Below, in pieces: positions 22,700-34,309 of a stretch of DNA of 64,000 nucleotides. The position numbers and the translations under genes are program-made. Within the stretch, counting starts at the first letter, position 1. The number at the start of each line of letters is the position of its first letter. Where the stretch lies: contig OX388305.1 of NCBI GenBank assembly GCA_947579605.1, forward strand, positions 34,671,542-34,735,541, written 5' to 3'. The DNA is from Athripsodes cinereus (lineage: Eukaryota > Arthropoda > Insecta > Trichoptera > Leptoceridae). The notes beneath the pieces are model-generated. The model was given only the letters and a program-made list of their open reading frames with translations. It searched no databases and was not told where the DNA came from.

Positions 22700-23206
22700 G
22701 GGGCGATCTTATAAACATTATATCAAATATCCGTTAGCATTTTGGTACGTTGCTGACGGATGGCAGTTTGTAAGCCAAACAAACCGACGGGTGTCTTATA
22801 AAACCTATTTGGTCATTCGTCATCCACATGTTAAATAAACTAGTGTTGCTACGATTTATTGTTTTTATATGCATAGCAATGGTCAAATACACACGCATTA
22901 TTGACGTTTAACCCAAATATATTTATTATTCTATTGTTTAACCTCGCAGCTTGTGTAATCACGTTTGAAAAATATATTATTTTGTTTAAATTCAGGAATA
23001 ATTATTAGTAAAATGGTTGTGGGTTGTAAAATTAAGAAACGTCATATAAACCGACGGTTTGAGTGTCAAAACCGTTCCCAAAACAGTCGGTATTACTAAC
23101 CTACAGATTTTTACCGAAATATGGCTAACGGACGTTTATAAGACGCAAAAGTTACTGATTGTCGCTTTTTTGGTTATGTAACTAACGGATGTTTATAAGA
23201 TCGGCC
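22700..23206. mobile_element. MITE, 507 bp, TTAA-flanked
   Basis: TTAA lies at 22696-22699 and 23207-23210. The ends are inverted (GGGGCGATCTTATAAACAT and the complement of ATGTTTATAAGATCGGCC). The motif AACGGAYGTTTATAAGA is iterated in the right half (about 23128 and 23184), like subterminal transposase-binding repeats. There is no coding capacity. TTAA suggests piggyBac or Kolobok mobilisation, but the TIR differs from the 3836-5195 piggyBac. Confidence 0.65.
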
Positions 23207-24166
23207 TTAAGTTTGGAATCATTAACAAACAGTTTGAAAATGTTTATAATTTTTCAGAGTTAAGAAATAATAATTATGGTAATAGGTATGATTGTACATT
23301 TATATTAGTTATTATTTGTTGTAAACTTTGTTATCAATGTAGGCTAATTAGCCAGAGGCATCATTAAAGATTGTATACTCCGTAACCGTATGCCGCTTGT
23401 TTCAAAGCGATTCAGGAAAAGTTGCAAACATTTGATTACACAACAACTGTTGTAGCAAGAGAGAAATAACTCGAGTAAAAATTTGTACATCTCTGTATGT
23501 TTATTTTTTTTTTCAACTTTTTGCACAAGCAATAATGATATTGCGATATTTTTAAACACAGAGGACTTTTTTGCTTTGTCACGTGAATTGTTCTGGGTAT
23601 TATTGTTCATATTATTATTTTGTTACGTCACGCGAAAAAAAATTCATCAAAAAGAAATTTAAAAAAATTGTTCTGTTTTTTTGTAACTTGAGCCATTATT
23701 AATCATTTCGAAAATGAATAATTCAAGTTTGTGTGAATTTCTTTGTTTCGTTTGTCTTTCCATGATTATCTATCTCTTTAACTCTGACATAATTTTTAAA
23801 CTATTTATTTTTAACTTCTCCATATTATTATGAATAAAACTTAGGATATGTGATAAATCTTTCACCTCATACATATCTTTAACTAGTAGGTACTAAACCT
23901 TAGATAATCACCAAATTTTATTATTTATTTTTTAAATATTTTTACTATGGATTAATATACATCTTACAGTAACAATAATTTATTTATAAATATACAGTAA
24001 AACATAATCGTATCCCCAAATTTGAGCAGAGCTCGTGCTTTGAGGGATAGTTTTATTATTATTTACACGTACACTTGTTCATAACAAAATAAAAAGTCAA
24101 AAAAACAAAACGAAATAAGAATATAAAATATTACGAAAAAGATTGAAATAAGATAAAATAAAATAC

Positions 24167-24429
24167 CTAATCCTGTGGAGCACCCGGTAAAGAATTGGTC
24201 TCCCACTCTTATCCGTAAGTTTTCGAGTGTCCTGTAAAAGGCAGGTGTTCAAAAAAATAAGACATTTTACATCTTAAATTCAGCGATGAGGCTTGCCACC
24301 CATCCTGAATGTCTTGATTTTATATTGGCACGGAGAGGACAGCTTGCATGTTTATTATATGCAGCTGGTCTGCTGGCTACCCCACTTGTGGGATATGCCG
24401 TGATGGTATAGTAGTAGTAGTAGTAGTAG
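24167..24429 (+). mobile_element. (TAG)n-tailed retroposon, copy 5
   Basis: The 263-bp copy has an 8-bp duplication TAAAATAC (24159-24166 and 24430-24437) and the longest (TAG)n tail in the window. It is close in sequence to the 7.3- and 13.8-kb copies, so it is among the younger ones. Confidence 0.85.
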
Positions 24430-24864
24430 TAAAATACTTATAACAAAATAGAGTCAAATTAAATAACATATTTTAACTCTTTGAAATCAACTTTGAATGA
24501 AAAACATTTCCACATTTATTTCATTAACGATTTTTGATGGCGTAATTTTTACTGTAGGAAAATACATAATAATAAGTTTCTATCAATTCGAAACTCGTGG
24601 CAAATATGGTATGAGTATTCAAATATTAAACAGCCAAATGATCAATCGGTTATGAGAAACTTTCAAAGTTCCCCATTATGAAATTAACTATTCTCTGTTC
24701 GGAAACACCCTACTACGTATGAATATTTGAAACATAGAACTAGCATGGATCGGTAATACTTGTCTTCATATGATTTTGAATTTATTAAAACACGATTTTA
24801 TCTCTCGTAAAAGGTCACCACATGTTCATTTTATAGCACTTTGTATGCAAATATTTCAACTATC

Positions 24865-25160
24865 AAATGTGTCGCCGAGTTTCGAAATTCGCCATAAAAT
24901 ATATTCACAAAAATTGATTTACCTTTATATGTCGTTGAATTCGTAATTGAATACTCTATAACCGTAGAAAATTGTTCCTTTTAAAACACTCACCATTTGT
25001 ACAAAAAAATTAAACCAAATGATGAAAAAAGACCCTTTACGTGTCTTTTAATATCCTCATTAATTCAAATAACTAATGAGAGTATTTATATGATTACAAA
25101 ATGAGCAGTTTATATTTTATTCAATAGCAAAATTTATTTTAAAATTGAACTGTTTTATAA
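24865..25160 (-). repeat. Dispersed 290-bp repeat, copy 2
   Basis: This is the inverted partner of 15835-16120. Its left end (TGTCGCCGAGTTTCGAAAT) is shared with the 14985 and 26330 repeats, suggesting a common terminus for the family. Confidence 0.6.
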
Positions 25161-25255
25161 TTAATAATATTAATATATTTTATATTTATTTATTTATTCA
25201 AACACAACAGCACTTAAAACGTAACTTAAATCAGAATAACAAAAAAAAATTAAGG

Positions 25256-25256
<1 letters not shown>

Positions 25257-25290
<34 letters not shown>
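25257..25290. repeat. (GA)n microsatellite
   Basis: There are about 15 GA units, uninterrupted. No further signal. Confidence 0.95.
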
Positions 25291-25291
<1 letters not shown>

Positions 25292-25359
25292 AAGGATAGC
25301 ACAAGGAACTGTTCAAACGAAATTTAAACAAAATTCACCCGTGTATATTACCAAAAACA

Positions 25360-25465
25360 CTACTTACTTTTCACTGTTGATATCAAATATGTTATATCAA
25401 TATCAAAGATGTTTAGAATGTCTTTTCACAATGTGAACACACAAACTCTAAATCATTTTAATAAT
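25360..25465 (-). repeat. Dispersed repeat, copy 2 (pair with 3257-3345)
   Basis: It shares CTTTTCACAATGTGAACACA and flanking bases in inverted orientation with the copy at 3.3 kb. Confidence 0.5.
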
Positions 25466-25768
25466 ATCTAAATATTAATAAATCTGAATACTTGTAGAAC
25501 AGTACGTAAATTTTTACAAATAGATGAGACTTAACGAACTGACAAAACGGGTGAAACTTAACGACCTGACACAGAAACGGGTAAAATTTGTTTTAAATGA
25601 CACACATAAATTGACAAACGACACTGAAAAAGAAACAGGTTTCATTAGGCACATGTGCCCGTGTGATTTAGAACATCGGGAGAAAATCCTGAACAACAGT
25701 TTGTGACATATTGAAAATCTTTATTCAATAAAATATTGCTTACAAAAAATTACTCAACAGTCTATCTC

Positions 25769-26132
25769 ACTAAGCTTAGCCTACACCGAAGTAGTGTTTA
25801 CATAGACTTTCATTGACTAAGCTTAGCCTACACTGAGGTAGTGTTTACATAGACTTTCATTGACTAAGCTTAGCCTACACTGAGGTAGTGTTTACATAGA
25901 CTTTCATTGACTAAGCTTAGCCTACACTGAGGTAGTGTTTACATAGACTTTCATTGACTAAGCTTAGCCTACACTGAGATAGTGTTTACATAGACTTTCA
26001 TTGACTAAGCTTAGCCTACACTGAGGTAGTGTTTACATAAACTTTCATTGACTAAGCTTAGCCTACACTGAGGTAGTGTTTACATAGACTTTCACTGACT
26101 AAGCTTAGCCTACACTGAGGTAGTGTTTACAG
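25769..26132. repeat. Tandem array, 47-bp unit, 7.7 copies
   Basis: Units start at 25769, 25816, 25863, 25910, 25957, 26004, 26051 and 26098, always exactly 47 bp apart; the last is partial. Each contains the 10-bp palindrome CTAAGCTTAG and the imperfect palindrome ACACTGAGGTAGTGT. Units differ by only one or two substitutions, so the array was amplified or homogenised recently. There are no indels. Confidence 0.97.
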
Positions 26133-26329
26133 TATAATAAAAGTAGAATAATAAAAAAATATTGATATACAAAAAGAATATCAGACACAACTCAATTTCC
26201 TATATTAAATGCATACATCTTCCCATCACCATGAACACACACATACACCACAAACACAAAACAACACCACCACAATTGTTCCCTATTAACAAACTTATTT
26301 AACTTCAAGAAAGTAGGTACTTTTAATAG

Positions 26330-26412
26330 GTAATTGTTAAATAGTTTTTGTCGAATTTCTTCGAATCATAAAAATGTGTTATAGCGGATTTCGAAACTCA
26401 GCGACACAAATT
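26330..26412 (-). repeat. Dispersed repeat terminus (pair with 14985-15066)
   Basis: AGCGGATTTCGAAACTCAGC and the preceding 60 bp match the inverted 14985-15066 segment. Confidence 0.5.
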
Positions 26413-26852
26413 CATAGAATAACATAGATACGTATTACGACTGGTCTTTTTGTTGAACGAATACTATCTCCTTTCTCATCCAAGCATGTTTAACTTTGAT
26501 AGTGGCAAGATATTTTAAATATACCTACCTACGTATATTGTACATACATGTAATTTGGCAACCATTCTGATACATTTAGTTTGTATTACCTGTATGATAC
26601 AGGCTGTATCTCTAATATACAAACCTGCAAACGGTGCAGTTTATGGAAACACTCAATGTGCTTAGCCATTATTGCATGTAAAATTTTGCTTTGTGGTCTC
26701 AAATCTTTTTAATAATAATAATAATCAGGCCGAAGGAAGTGCCGGTGTTTACTTTATTGCAACTAACGCTTAGCTTAGGTACGCGAGAGTTTTGAAAATT
26801 TATGAATAGTTTACTGGATATATTATGTACGGTGATGAGTTTACAGAAAAGC

Positions 26853-27470
26853 GCAATATATTGCACGAGAATGTAAAACAAAATATGGTGCATTTAAAAT
26901 GATCAACATGTTTTGTTGGAGTTAATATATTGCACGAGAATATAGGAAGAGTATGCATTTAAAATGATGAACATGTTTTCTTGGAGTCAATATATTGCAC
27001 GAGTATATAGGAAGAGTATGCATTTAAAATGATCAACATGTTTTCTTTTATTTAATATATTGCACGAGTATGTAGAACAAATATAGTGCATTTAAAATGA
27101 TCAACATGTTTTCTTGGAGTTAAATTATACTGCACGAGAATGTAGAACATTAATATAGTGCATTTAAAATGATTACCTGTTTACTTGGAGTTAAAATATA
27201 TCACGAGAATGTAGAACAAATATAGTGCATTTAAAATGATCAACATGTTTTTTTAGAGTCAATATATTGCACGAGTATATAGGAAGAGTATGCATTTAAA
27301 ATGATCAACATGTGTTCTTGGAGTTAATATATTGCACGAGTATGTAGAACAAATATGGTGCATTTAAAATGATCAACATGTTTTCTTGGAGTTAAATTAT
27401 ATTGCACGAGTATGTAAAACAAATATAGTGCATTTAAATTGATCAACATGTTATCTTGGAGTAAAATATC
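26853..27470. repeat. Tandem array of mixed 65- and 69/70-bp units
   Basis: Nine TTGCACGAG landmarks (one decayed to TATCACGAG) are spaced 69, 65, 65, 70, about 68-69, about 68-69, 65 and 70 bp. The short unit has TATAGGAAGAGTATGCATTT where the long unit has TGTAGAACAAATATAGTGC. Both share CATTTAAAATGATCAACATG and TTGGAG. Short and long variants are interspersed. Confidence 0.92.
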
Positions 27471-28675
27471 AGTCATTAATAGAAGTAGTAATCCTAAAGG
27501 AGTGGCTCACTCATAGGCAAATGATTACTAACACATCCTTCAGTAATGAGTATACTAAACACACCACACAATACACCAGCCAATCACAGTGATGCTACTA
27601 GGTTACTAATACAATCACGTGTTCTGTAATACACGTTACCTACGACTGTGTGCGTAGCGGTGCTAGGGCACTTTTTAAAAAAATGCAAGTCTAGTTAATT
27701 TTTATCCAAAACGTTGTAAAATCTTTCCAAATTTTTGAGTCGAAATGTTGTAGTGACACGGTAGTATTAAGAAAGTAATTGAAATTTATCCGTCGTTTCG
27801 TAAAATTGTTTTTGTAATCCTTGGAGATTATTCTCACATTCATCATTTAAATTATATGTATTGAAAAAAGTATTTGAAAATAATTAATTAAGAGATTATT
27901 CATCTTCGCGACACAAATAAATAGGATTTAAGTCCTTCAGTAAATATATACATTTATTATATTTATTTCGTTCATTATAAGTTTATGCTGTCAATTGATT
28001 TTTTTTAAAGTCGATATTTTTTTATTCTGTAAAACTAGAAATTCTAAAAACCTACCTGATATTTAGTTAAAATATTTCGCAACAAAGGTAATTTATCATT
28101 TCTAAAGCTCGTTAGAGCTTACTTTAAACTTGTTACTTAAGAGTTCTGAAGAAAAATGAAAGATTTTTGTAGAACGTGATTTTGTAGGTGACTGCCATTA
28201 GGAGAAGTAAATACTTATTTTAAATTTATCTTCGTTTTATTTTTTTTAGAATAAACTAATGTATTTCGAGTTAAAAGGTTTTGAGTACCTACCCAGGGTG
28301 TCCTAAGAGAATGAAGAATTCTAGTGTTTTAAACTCTGTTGGAAACACAACTTTTTTAAAATGCGTCCAAATCGTTTTCCGTCATTATAATAAAAGAAAA
28401 ACTTTCTTCGTATAAATTTCAGACCCCATTTTTTGAAAATCTGAAAATCTTATTCTTACTGTACTTTTTTTACAGGCCAAATTAACTTTCTAATAAAATA
28501 AAAACTAAAATTACCTTTTTAATTACTGCGTATAGCTCAGTAAAAAAATGTTGAAATAACTTTATTTGTCGTATATTTCAGGAGTCCAAGGACTCCTATT
28601 TATCCGTTAAGGTGACAGACAATTTATTTATCTTTCAACTCTCTCTAGTCTGTCAGTATTACTATGTCAGTGTTG

Positions 28676-28847
28676 GCATCTCCGACCTTACCACGTCAGT
28701 GGGCGGGGGGCCCGGCTGACGTAGCAGATCCCATCTTGAGACCCACATATCCACGAATGCCTTGAAGTGTGAAGCGTTTGTGGCATTTGAAAACACTTCC
28801 CTAAACCAGATGGGTCGAGGAGTGTTAACAGTCATACCCTTCTTCTT
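28676..28847 (-). pseudogene. Probable LINE C-terminal fragment
   Basis: The minus strand gives an uninterrupted reading of about 57 codons. It contains TPRPIWFREVFSNATNASHF, FVDMWVSRWDLLRQ and PPTDVVRSEM, and ends at a stop. The GC-rich string CAGTGGGCGGGGGGCCCGGC stands out from the AT-rich surroundings. I infer a retroelement ORF end from composition and context; the family is not identified. Confidence 0.4.
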
Positions 28848-29616
28848 GAGTTTAATAAATAAATCGGAAAACTAGAAAGATGAGGACTAGGAGAACCAAT
28901 CTCAAGTACCTAGATAGGATAAAGGTAAGGACGAAGAAGTAGAAAAATAAATAATCCAAAAGACATAAAGATCAATTTAGTACTCGTATAATGACAATAT
29001 TAAAAAGAAGAACACGTTTAGTTTGAAATTCAAGTACATTAATAATAATACTAATTTGTATAATTTTTTCACCGCGGAAAATCATATTTACTAAGTTGTA
29101 ATCTTTCAAACTATTTTCTCCCTCTCTCTTTCTATCTCTGATGTAATTGACTTCGAAGATAATTATGTGTTTTAAATAATTAACAAAATAATAATGCACC
29201 AAACCCAAGACTGTTATTTGGATCTGCGTCATTTTTATTTTCTCCCGTAGTATTTCTATTACTTTCATACAACATCTGTAGCATCGTGAATATTGTGAAT
29301 TATACAACACTTCGTAAAAAAGTTTCACAATAATATTTTTTAATTTTCACGCTCCTCGTTCCATAATAATCTGAAAGAGCCATTGGGGAGTGACTGGAAC
29401 GAAATTCCGTAAGACGTTAAAAAATAATTTCCTTTTTGAGAACATTCAAAGTTTTCATGATTTCAAGTGACAACGATTCTTTCGCCTTTATTTTTTTTTT
29501 TTACTCTATGTTTCAAAAACTAATAACGAACGTGTTTGAAAATAATAATGATATAGCATCGGAAAAAACGAGCTTCAGCTCGAAATAAAATACTTTGTAG
29601 CAATGAAATACTTTAC

Positions 29617-29701
29617 CAGAAACCTCGATTGAAAAATCTAATCTATATGATTTTACGCAATGTTGCATTGTGTAGACATGGTTCTCCAATCGAGGTTTCT
29701 G
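29617..29701. repeat. 85-bp hairpin MITE-like repeat
   Basis: A perfect 15-bp inverted repeat (CAGAAACCTCGATTG / CAATCGAGGTTTCTG) bounds a 55-bp interior. The CAG...CTG ends are reminiscent of hAT ends, but no 8-bp duplication is visible. Confidence 0.5.
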
Positions 29702-30048
29702 ATTGGTTTTGTCATCTGCACCCGAATCCGGTTAAACAGTAAAAAAAATTGTAAATATTCTGAAATAATTTATATCTAGGAAAAGATAAACACGCAATTA
29801 AATGTTTGCATGCTACAGACAAGATTGTCTGATGGTGTTCAGCGTATGACTAAAAGAGAGAATTGAAGATATAAAAGAAGAGCATAATATAAACATTAGT
29901 AAATATAAAAAATGTTACATTTATTCTGAAATATATCTAAGCAGACAGTTACAGAAATAACCAGATTAAATAAAATCAATATTCCGGGATCTTTCATGTT
30001 TGTGTTTTTATTATTATTTCTTTTTTTTGTGTTAAGTGTTAATATGGC

Positions 30049-30196
30049 GTGGTTAGATGGAAGGGGTCACTATAAACTGATAATCTCGCCCCTGCATACT
30101 GCATATCATCACATTTACTCTTATGTTAACTGATTTGTTAATCTTGTTATGAGAATGATGATGTGCAAGAAGAACAAAATAAATAAATAAGTAAAT
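30049..30196 (+). mobile_element. Mini-retroposon (about 135 nt), copy 1
   Basis: It starts at GTGGTTAGATGGAAG and ends in (AATA)n. It is the most divergent of six copies; its first stem is decayed (GTCACTATAAACTGAT). Confidence 0.65.
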
Positions 30197-31568
30197 ATGA
30201 AGACAACGAGTCTATAGCAACTTACCCAAATGATGTTGATGAGGAACATACAGTTCTTTTGTTTAAGATTTTGATCTTTTGTGGATTCAATTAACCTGCT
30301 AAATATTTACACACGTCTATGGTGCTATGCAAAATGCTTCCAGCTATCAAACAGCAAAAAGCTACGTTTTGATTTTTTTAACATATTTTTTTTACTGTAG
30401 TAAAAAAATAATTGTGCATTACAAAAAAGTTTTATAATGTCTCCGTGTGGATCCTAACTCGTAGCCTATTTTACAATAATTGCAAGTCACAACTCAATAT
30501 GCAACATCGACTTTCTCAAGTAGGCTTGAGTGTTGGTTAAATGTGTTGCTTTATTCTTAATATAATGTGGTGAATTCCATAATGCCACATTTTCTTATGT
30601 ACCTACTCTCTTTTGGTTGCTTCACTTGAAGAAGATTATGTTATATGATAGGGTAGATATGATAATGGATGAAACCCAATTATATATTAGGTAAGTACTT
30701 ATAATTTCATTAAATTGATTATCTTCATAATTTAAATATACCTACTTGAAAAATGAACTAACAAGTAATGATAACTGTACATTAGTGATGCTAATTTGGT
30801 ATCTACCCGTTACATTTCATTACAAGAATACAAGCTTGGTTAACAATTGTTACTGTTTGTACTAATTACCGTTACTCGTGAATATCGGTATATTGACTGT
30901 CAGCCGGTAATCGGTAGATATTTGTAAAATTACCCGTTACTTTTGGAAAGTAGTATTTTGTTTGTCGGTTGGTAAAAGTACCGAAAAATAATTACCTACT
31001 AACAAAGCGAAGAGTTTGCTAGAAATTTCAAATTACTATAGGTACCATTTTGATAATCCGTCGATGGGGCGAGGAGGAGGAAGGGGTAGAAATTTGAGGA
31101 CAGGTAAAATTTTAAGATTTTGACAACAGCTGTTACCTTACAAAATAAAAGGTTCACATTATTTGGCACCGATAATACCTATATCTGTCATTTAGTAACG
31201 GGTATTTTGTTTGGACTATCTTCGGTTTGGTTCGGAACTCGGTATAAAAAATATTCGGGATTGACACCACTAGTCTATAATGTATACATGTACGAATATA
31301 ATATTTTAGCGATCCTTTAACGCGATAGAGTATCTACAGTGAGATCCATTAAACGCCATTACCCCCTTTTAACAAAAAACTTCATATCTTCAAAAAGCGA
31401 GAGCTTAGAGTAGAGCCTTCTAAAAAAGAAACCATACTTAGCTTACTGTGAAATTGCTTTTAAATATCTACATAATGTTCACATTGTTTCATTGAAGTCA
31501 AGACTTAGGGAGTATCTGATTATAAGGGCAATTGGGTAAATGTGTATTTGTTAAGTGGGTACTTCTTC

Positions 31569-31722
31569 CACTACTACTACACCATCACGGCATATCCCAC
31601 AAATGGACTAGCTAGCAGACCAGCTGCATGTTAATGACATGAAAGCCGTCTTCTCTGTGCCAACAAAAATTAAAACATTCAGAATAGGTGGCAATCATCA
31701 TCGCTAAATTTGAGGTGTAAAA
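31569..31722 (-). mobile_element. (TAG)n-tailed retroposon, copy 6 (5' truncated)
   Basis: The tail is (CTA)n on the plus strand at 31569-31581, followed by CATCACGGCATATCCCACAA. It extends to the region corresponding to the middle of the family. Several substitutions mark it as older. Confidence 0.75.
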
Positions 31723-31782
31723 CATATTCACTGTGTCGGTGTTTAGGAAGTAAAATTCCACTGCGAAATAAATAAAACAAAA

Positions 31783-32080
31783 TGTTTTATTCTACGAGAG
31801 AGACGTCTTTCGTCTTGTAAGGACATTGTCAATCCTAACAAGACGAAATAACAATGTAACAAGAACAACAACAACGAAAGACGTCTCTCTCGTCAAATAA
31901 AACAAATTGTAGACTAAAACATTTGTTTTATTCTACGAGAGAGACGTCTTTCGTCTTGTAAGGACATTGTCAATCCTAACAAGACGAAATAACAATGAAA
32001 CAACAACAACAACGAAAGACGTCTCTGTCTTCAAATAAATCAAATAGTAGAATTAAACATTTGTTTTATTTCTTTCGTTT
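31783..32080. repeat. Two tandem 141-bp units with internal palindrome
   Basis: TCTACGAGAGAGACG occurs at 31791 and 31932, giving a 141-bp period. Within each unit, ACGAGAGAGACGTCTTTCGT and ACGAAAGACGTCTCTCTCGT are perfect inverted copies (the second slightly decayed in unit 2). A nested inversion CTTGTAAGGA/TCCTAACAAG lies between them. A third partial unit follows. A related single unit is at 16816-16940. Confidence 0.85.
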
Positions 32081-32109
32081 TCTTTGTAAAATTAATGTCC
32101 TTAATTTTT

Positions 32110-32195
32110 GGAGCACCTACCATTCTTGCTGGGCACTCGAATACTTTCGGAAAAGTGTGAGAGACCAATTCTTTTCCAATTGCTCCACGGCACAA
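32110..32195 (-). mobile_element. (TAG)n retroposon, 5' head fragment
   Basis: On the minus strand GTGGAGCAATTGGAAAAGAA, then TTGGTCTCTCAC and CGAGTGCCC match the 5' 80 bp of the family; the rest is missing. Confidence 0.6.
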
Positions 32196-32925
32196 AATCA
32201 CTTGCGAAGTGTTTTTTTTTATATCTATATTATGTTGTCCTAAAAGTACAAAAATGTTGTTTATCATTTATCTTGAAATTGTTTATTCATTCATTCTAAA
32301 TAAATTGAATATATTAGACTAACTAAAATGGCATAATTTTCTACAATATAAATAAACCCAAGATATGTATTTACATGACAAGCCTTCGTCAATTTTCGAA
32401 TAAACAATTGTTTCCTGGTTAGATCTTGACATTTTTATTATTATTAATTAATTGCTCGCAAGAGTAATATATTATATTTATATTATTAATTTATAAAACA
32501 ATCTAATATCGTTGTACTATTTTTTTATTATTCCTTCATCTGGTGATTAACATCATTGATAATTTAAATTGCAATTAACATTTTTTTGTATTGTTTATTG
32601 ATATTATAAATTATTATAGACGTTTTGACATTTCAACTATTTATGACATTAAAATTATTTGTATCTATTCTTAAAGATTTTTTTTCTTCTTTCTACTTGA
32701 CATCTCCTAACTTTATTACAATTTTAATTCTTGACATATTAAGTACTAAACATTTCACTGACATTCTATACTGACACTCCAATATTTTGTGATTTGAAAA
32801 AATATTATTGTTAGATATGAATTGAGTCCCTTTTGTTTTTTGTTCTTTGCCAATTTGCAATAGTTTTCCAACTGTGTTGTGGATGAGAAATTTGATTTGT
32901 ATTATTGTGTATTCTTAAATATGTA

Positions 32926-32961
32926 AAAGGCTCACGCCGTGGATATGTAAATAAATAAATA
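32926..32961 (+). mobile_element. LINE 3' end, family L1e
   Basis: TAAAAGGCTCACGCCGTGG is followed by (AAAT)n. It is the clearest plus-strand example of this 3' end; the 5' boundary is not defined. Confidence 0.5.
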
Positions 32962-32962
32962 C

Positions 32963-33647
32963 ATATTTTAATAAGAAGCTATTTATAGAGAATGATTTCA
33001 CATAATAAGAGCATCGATTATACTTGTTAGTATTAGTTTCATTGTTTTTAGTTAGGTGTTTGTGAAACGGTTTCTCATTCAAGTTGAATAAATTATGAAC
33101 GATATCTCATTAACAGTTCCATGGAGATGATAATTAAAATACTCCTTGAGCGCCATTCTCTCTTCATTCATAACTATAAAGATGTCTAGCACTTAAAAAT
33201 TCCTTTGCATTCTGTTTTATAAAATTTACATAAATATATGTACGTTAATACACCACCGAGCCTACAATGCTATTTATGTCTTTATTGTATAAAGAATTTG
33301 CATTACCTTTGTTCTCAACAATAATATAAGAAAATATTTCATTACGTTGTTATGGTCGGTTGTCTTGTTGAATTCCAGACTTGACTTCATTAGTTGAATA
33401 ATATAATGAAAAAATATTTTTATGTTTCATGAAAGTATATTATTGCGTAAATATTTCAACTTGAAGGTTATTAAGAGTTGTTTGAAACCCTTTTAAGTGA
33501 TTTATCTATTTATTAAACCATTTGGTAAATAACAATGTTCTCTGCTGAATAAATATCTCGGCAATTTTATTTAAATAGTACAAGTGATAAATAAATAAAT
33601 AAATAAATGTTTCAATCGTAATCGAAATTCCTGTAAGTAAATAAATA
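32963..33647. other. AT-rich intron DNA, nothing recognised
   Basis: No exon, RNA gene or repeat family was recognised before the pogo-like element. Confidence 0.4.
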
Positions 33648-34309
33648 CAGTCGATTCCGCTTAATTGGGACACCGCTTAATTGGGACAGCCGCTTATTTG
33701 GGACAAATCTCAAAGAGCAGAAACCAAACCAAGAAACCAATAGTCAACTTTTATTTATTTATTTATTTATTTATTCTTCTTGCACATCATCATTACATAA
33801 CAGTGTTAGCAAAATAATATAAAATTTTAGAAACTAGGACGATGTGCAGTGGCGAGATTATCACTATAAAGTGATTTCTTCCATCTAACCACTTTTATGT
33901 TAATTGGGACAACATTCCGCTTAATTGGGAGCGTAAATGTGATTTTGTGCTGATTTTGTAGAAGTGAAATGTTACAAAAACAAAAGACAGACTACACTTG
34001 ACTCATTTTTGCATTGAATTAAATTGTATGTACCTACCTACCCATTTATTATTTTTAATTAGAATATTTTATCTGAAAAGTTTATAATACATATTTTTAA
34101 TTTATACCTATAATAATTTATATTACCTACATGCTATTTACAGTTTCTAAGAGTTTATAAAATAAAATTATTGAAAAAAAATGCATTGTTTAATTTTATG
34201 TGTGTATTACTGGTTAGTGGCCTTAGTTGCCAAAAACCAAATAATTGAATTTAAAAAAAAATGTGAAATTCGCTTAATTGGATGTGTCCCAATTAAGCGG
34301 AATCGACTG
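33648..34309. mobile_element. pogo/Tigger-like non-autonomous transposon with nested insertion
   Basis: The ends CAGTCGATTCCGCTTAATTG and its inverted copy (ending GCGGAATCGACTG) are flanked by TA on both sides (33646-33647 and 34310-34311), as expected for Tc1/mariner-pogo integration. CGCTTAATTGGGAC recurs several times near both ends and once internally. A mini-retroposon occupies 33756-33890. Without it the element is about 520 bp, so there is no transposase. Confidence 0.8.
33756..33890 (-). mobile_element. Mini-retroposon, copy 2, inserted in the pogo-like element
   Basis: A perfect 8-bp duplication ACTTTTAT (33748-33755 and 33891-33898) defines a complete 135-bp insertion. On the minus strand it begins GGTTAGATGGAAG and ends in (AATA)n. 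This copy fixes the true 5' end of the family. Confidence 0.9.

Noticed and set aside
25769..26132. CRISPR-like array of direct repeats
   Set aside because: The units are contiguous 47-mers with no unique spacers, in an animal genome. It is a minisatellite.
30780..31290. Foldback element bounded by GTGATGC... and ...CCACTAG
   Set aside because: The end-to-end complementarity (ACCCGTTAC / GTAACGGGT and short flanks) is too patchy to define arms or a TSD.
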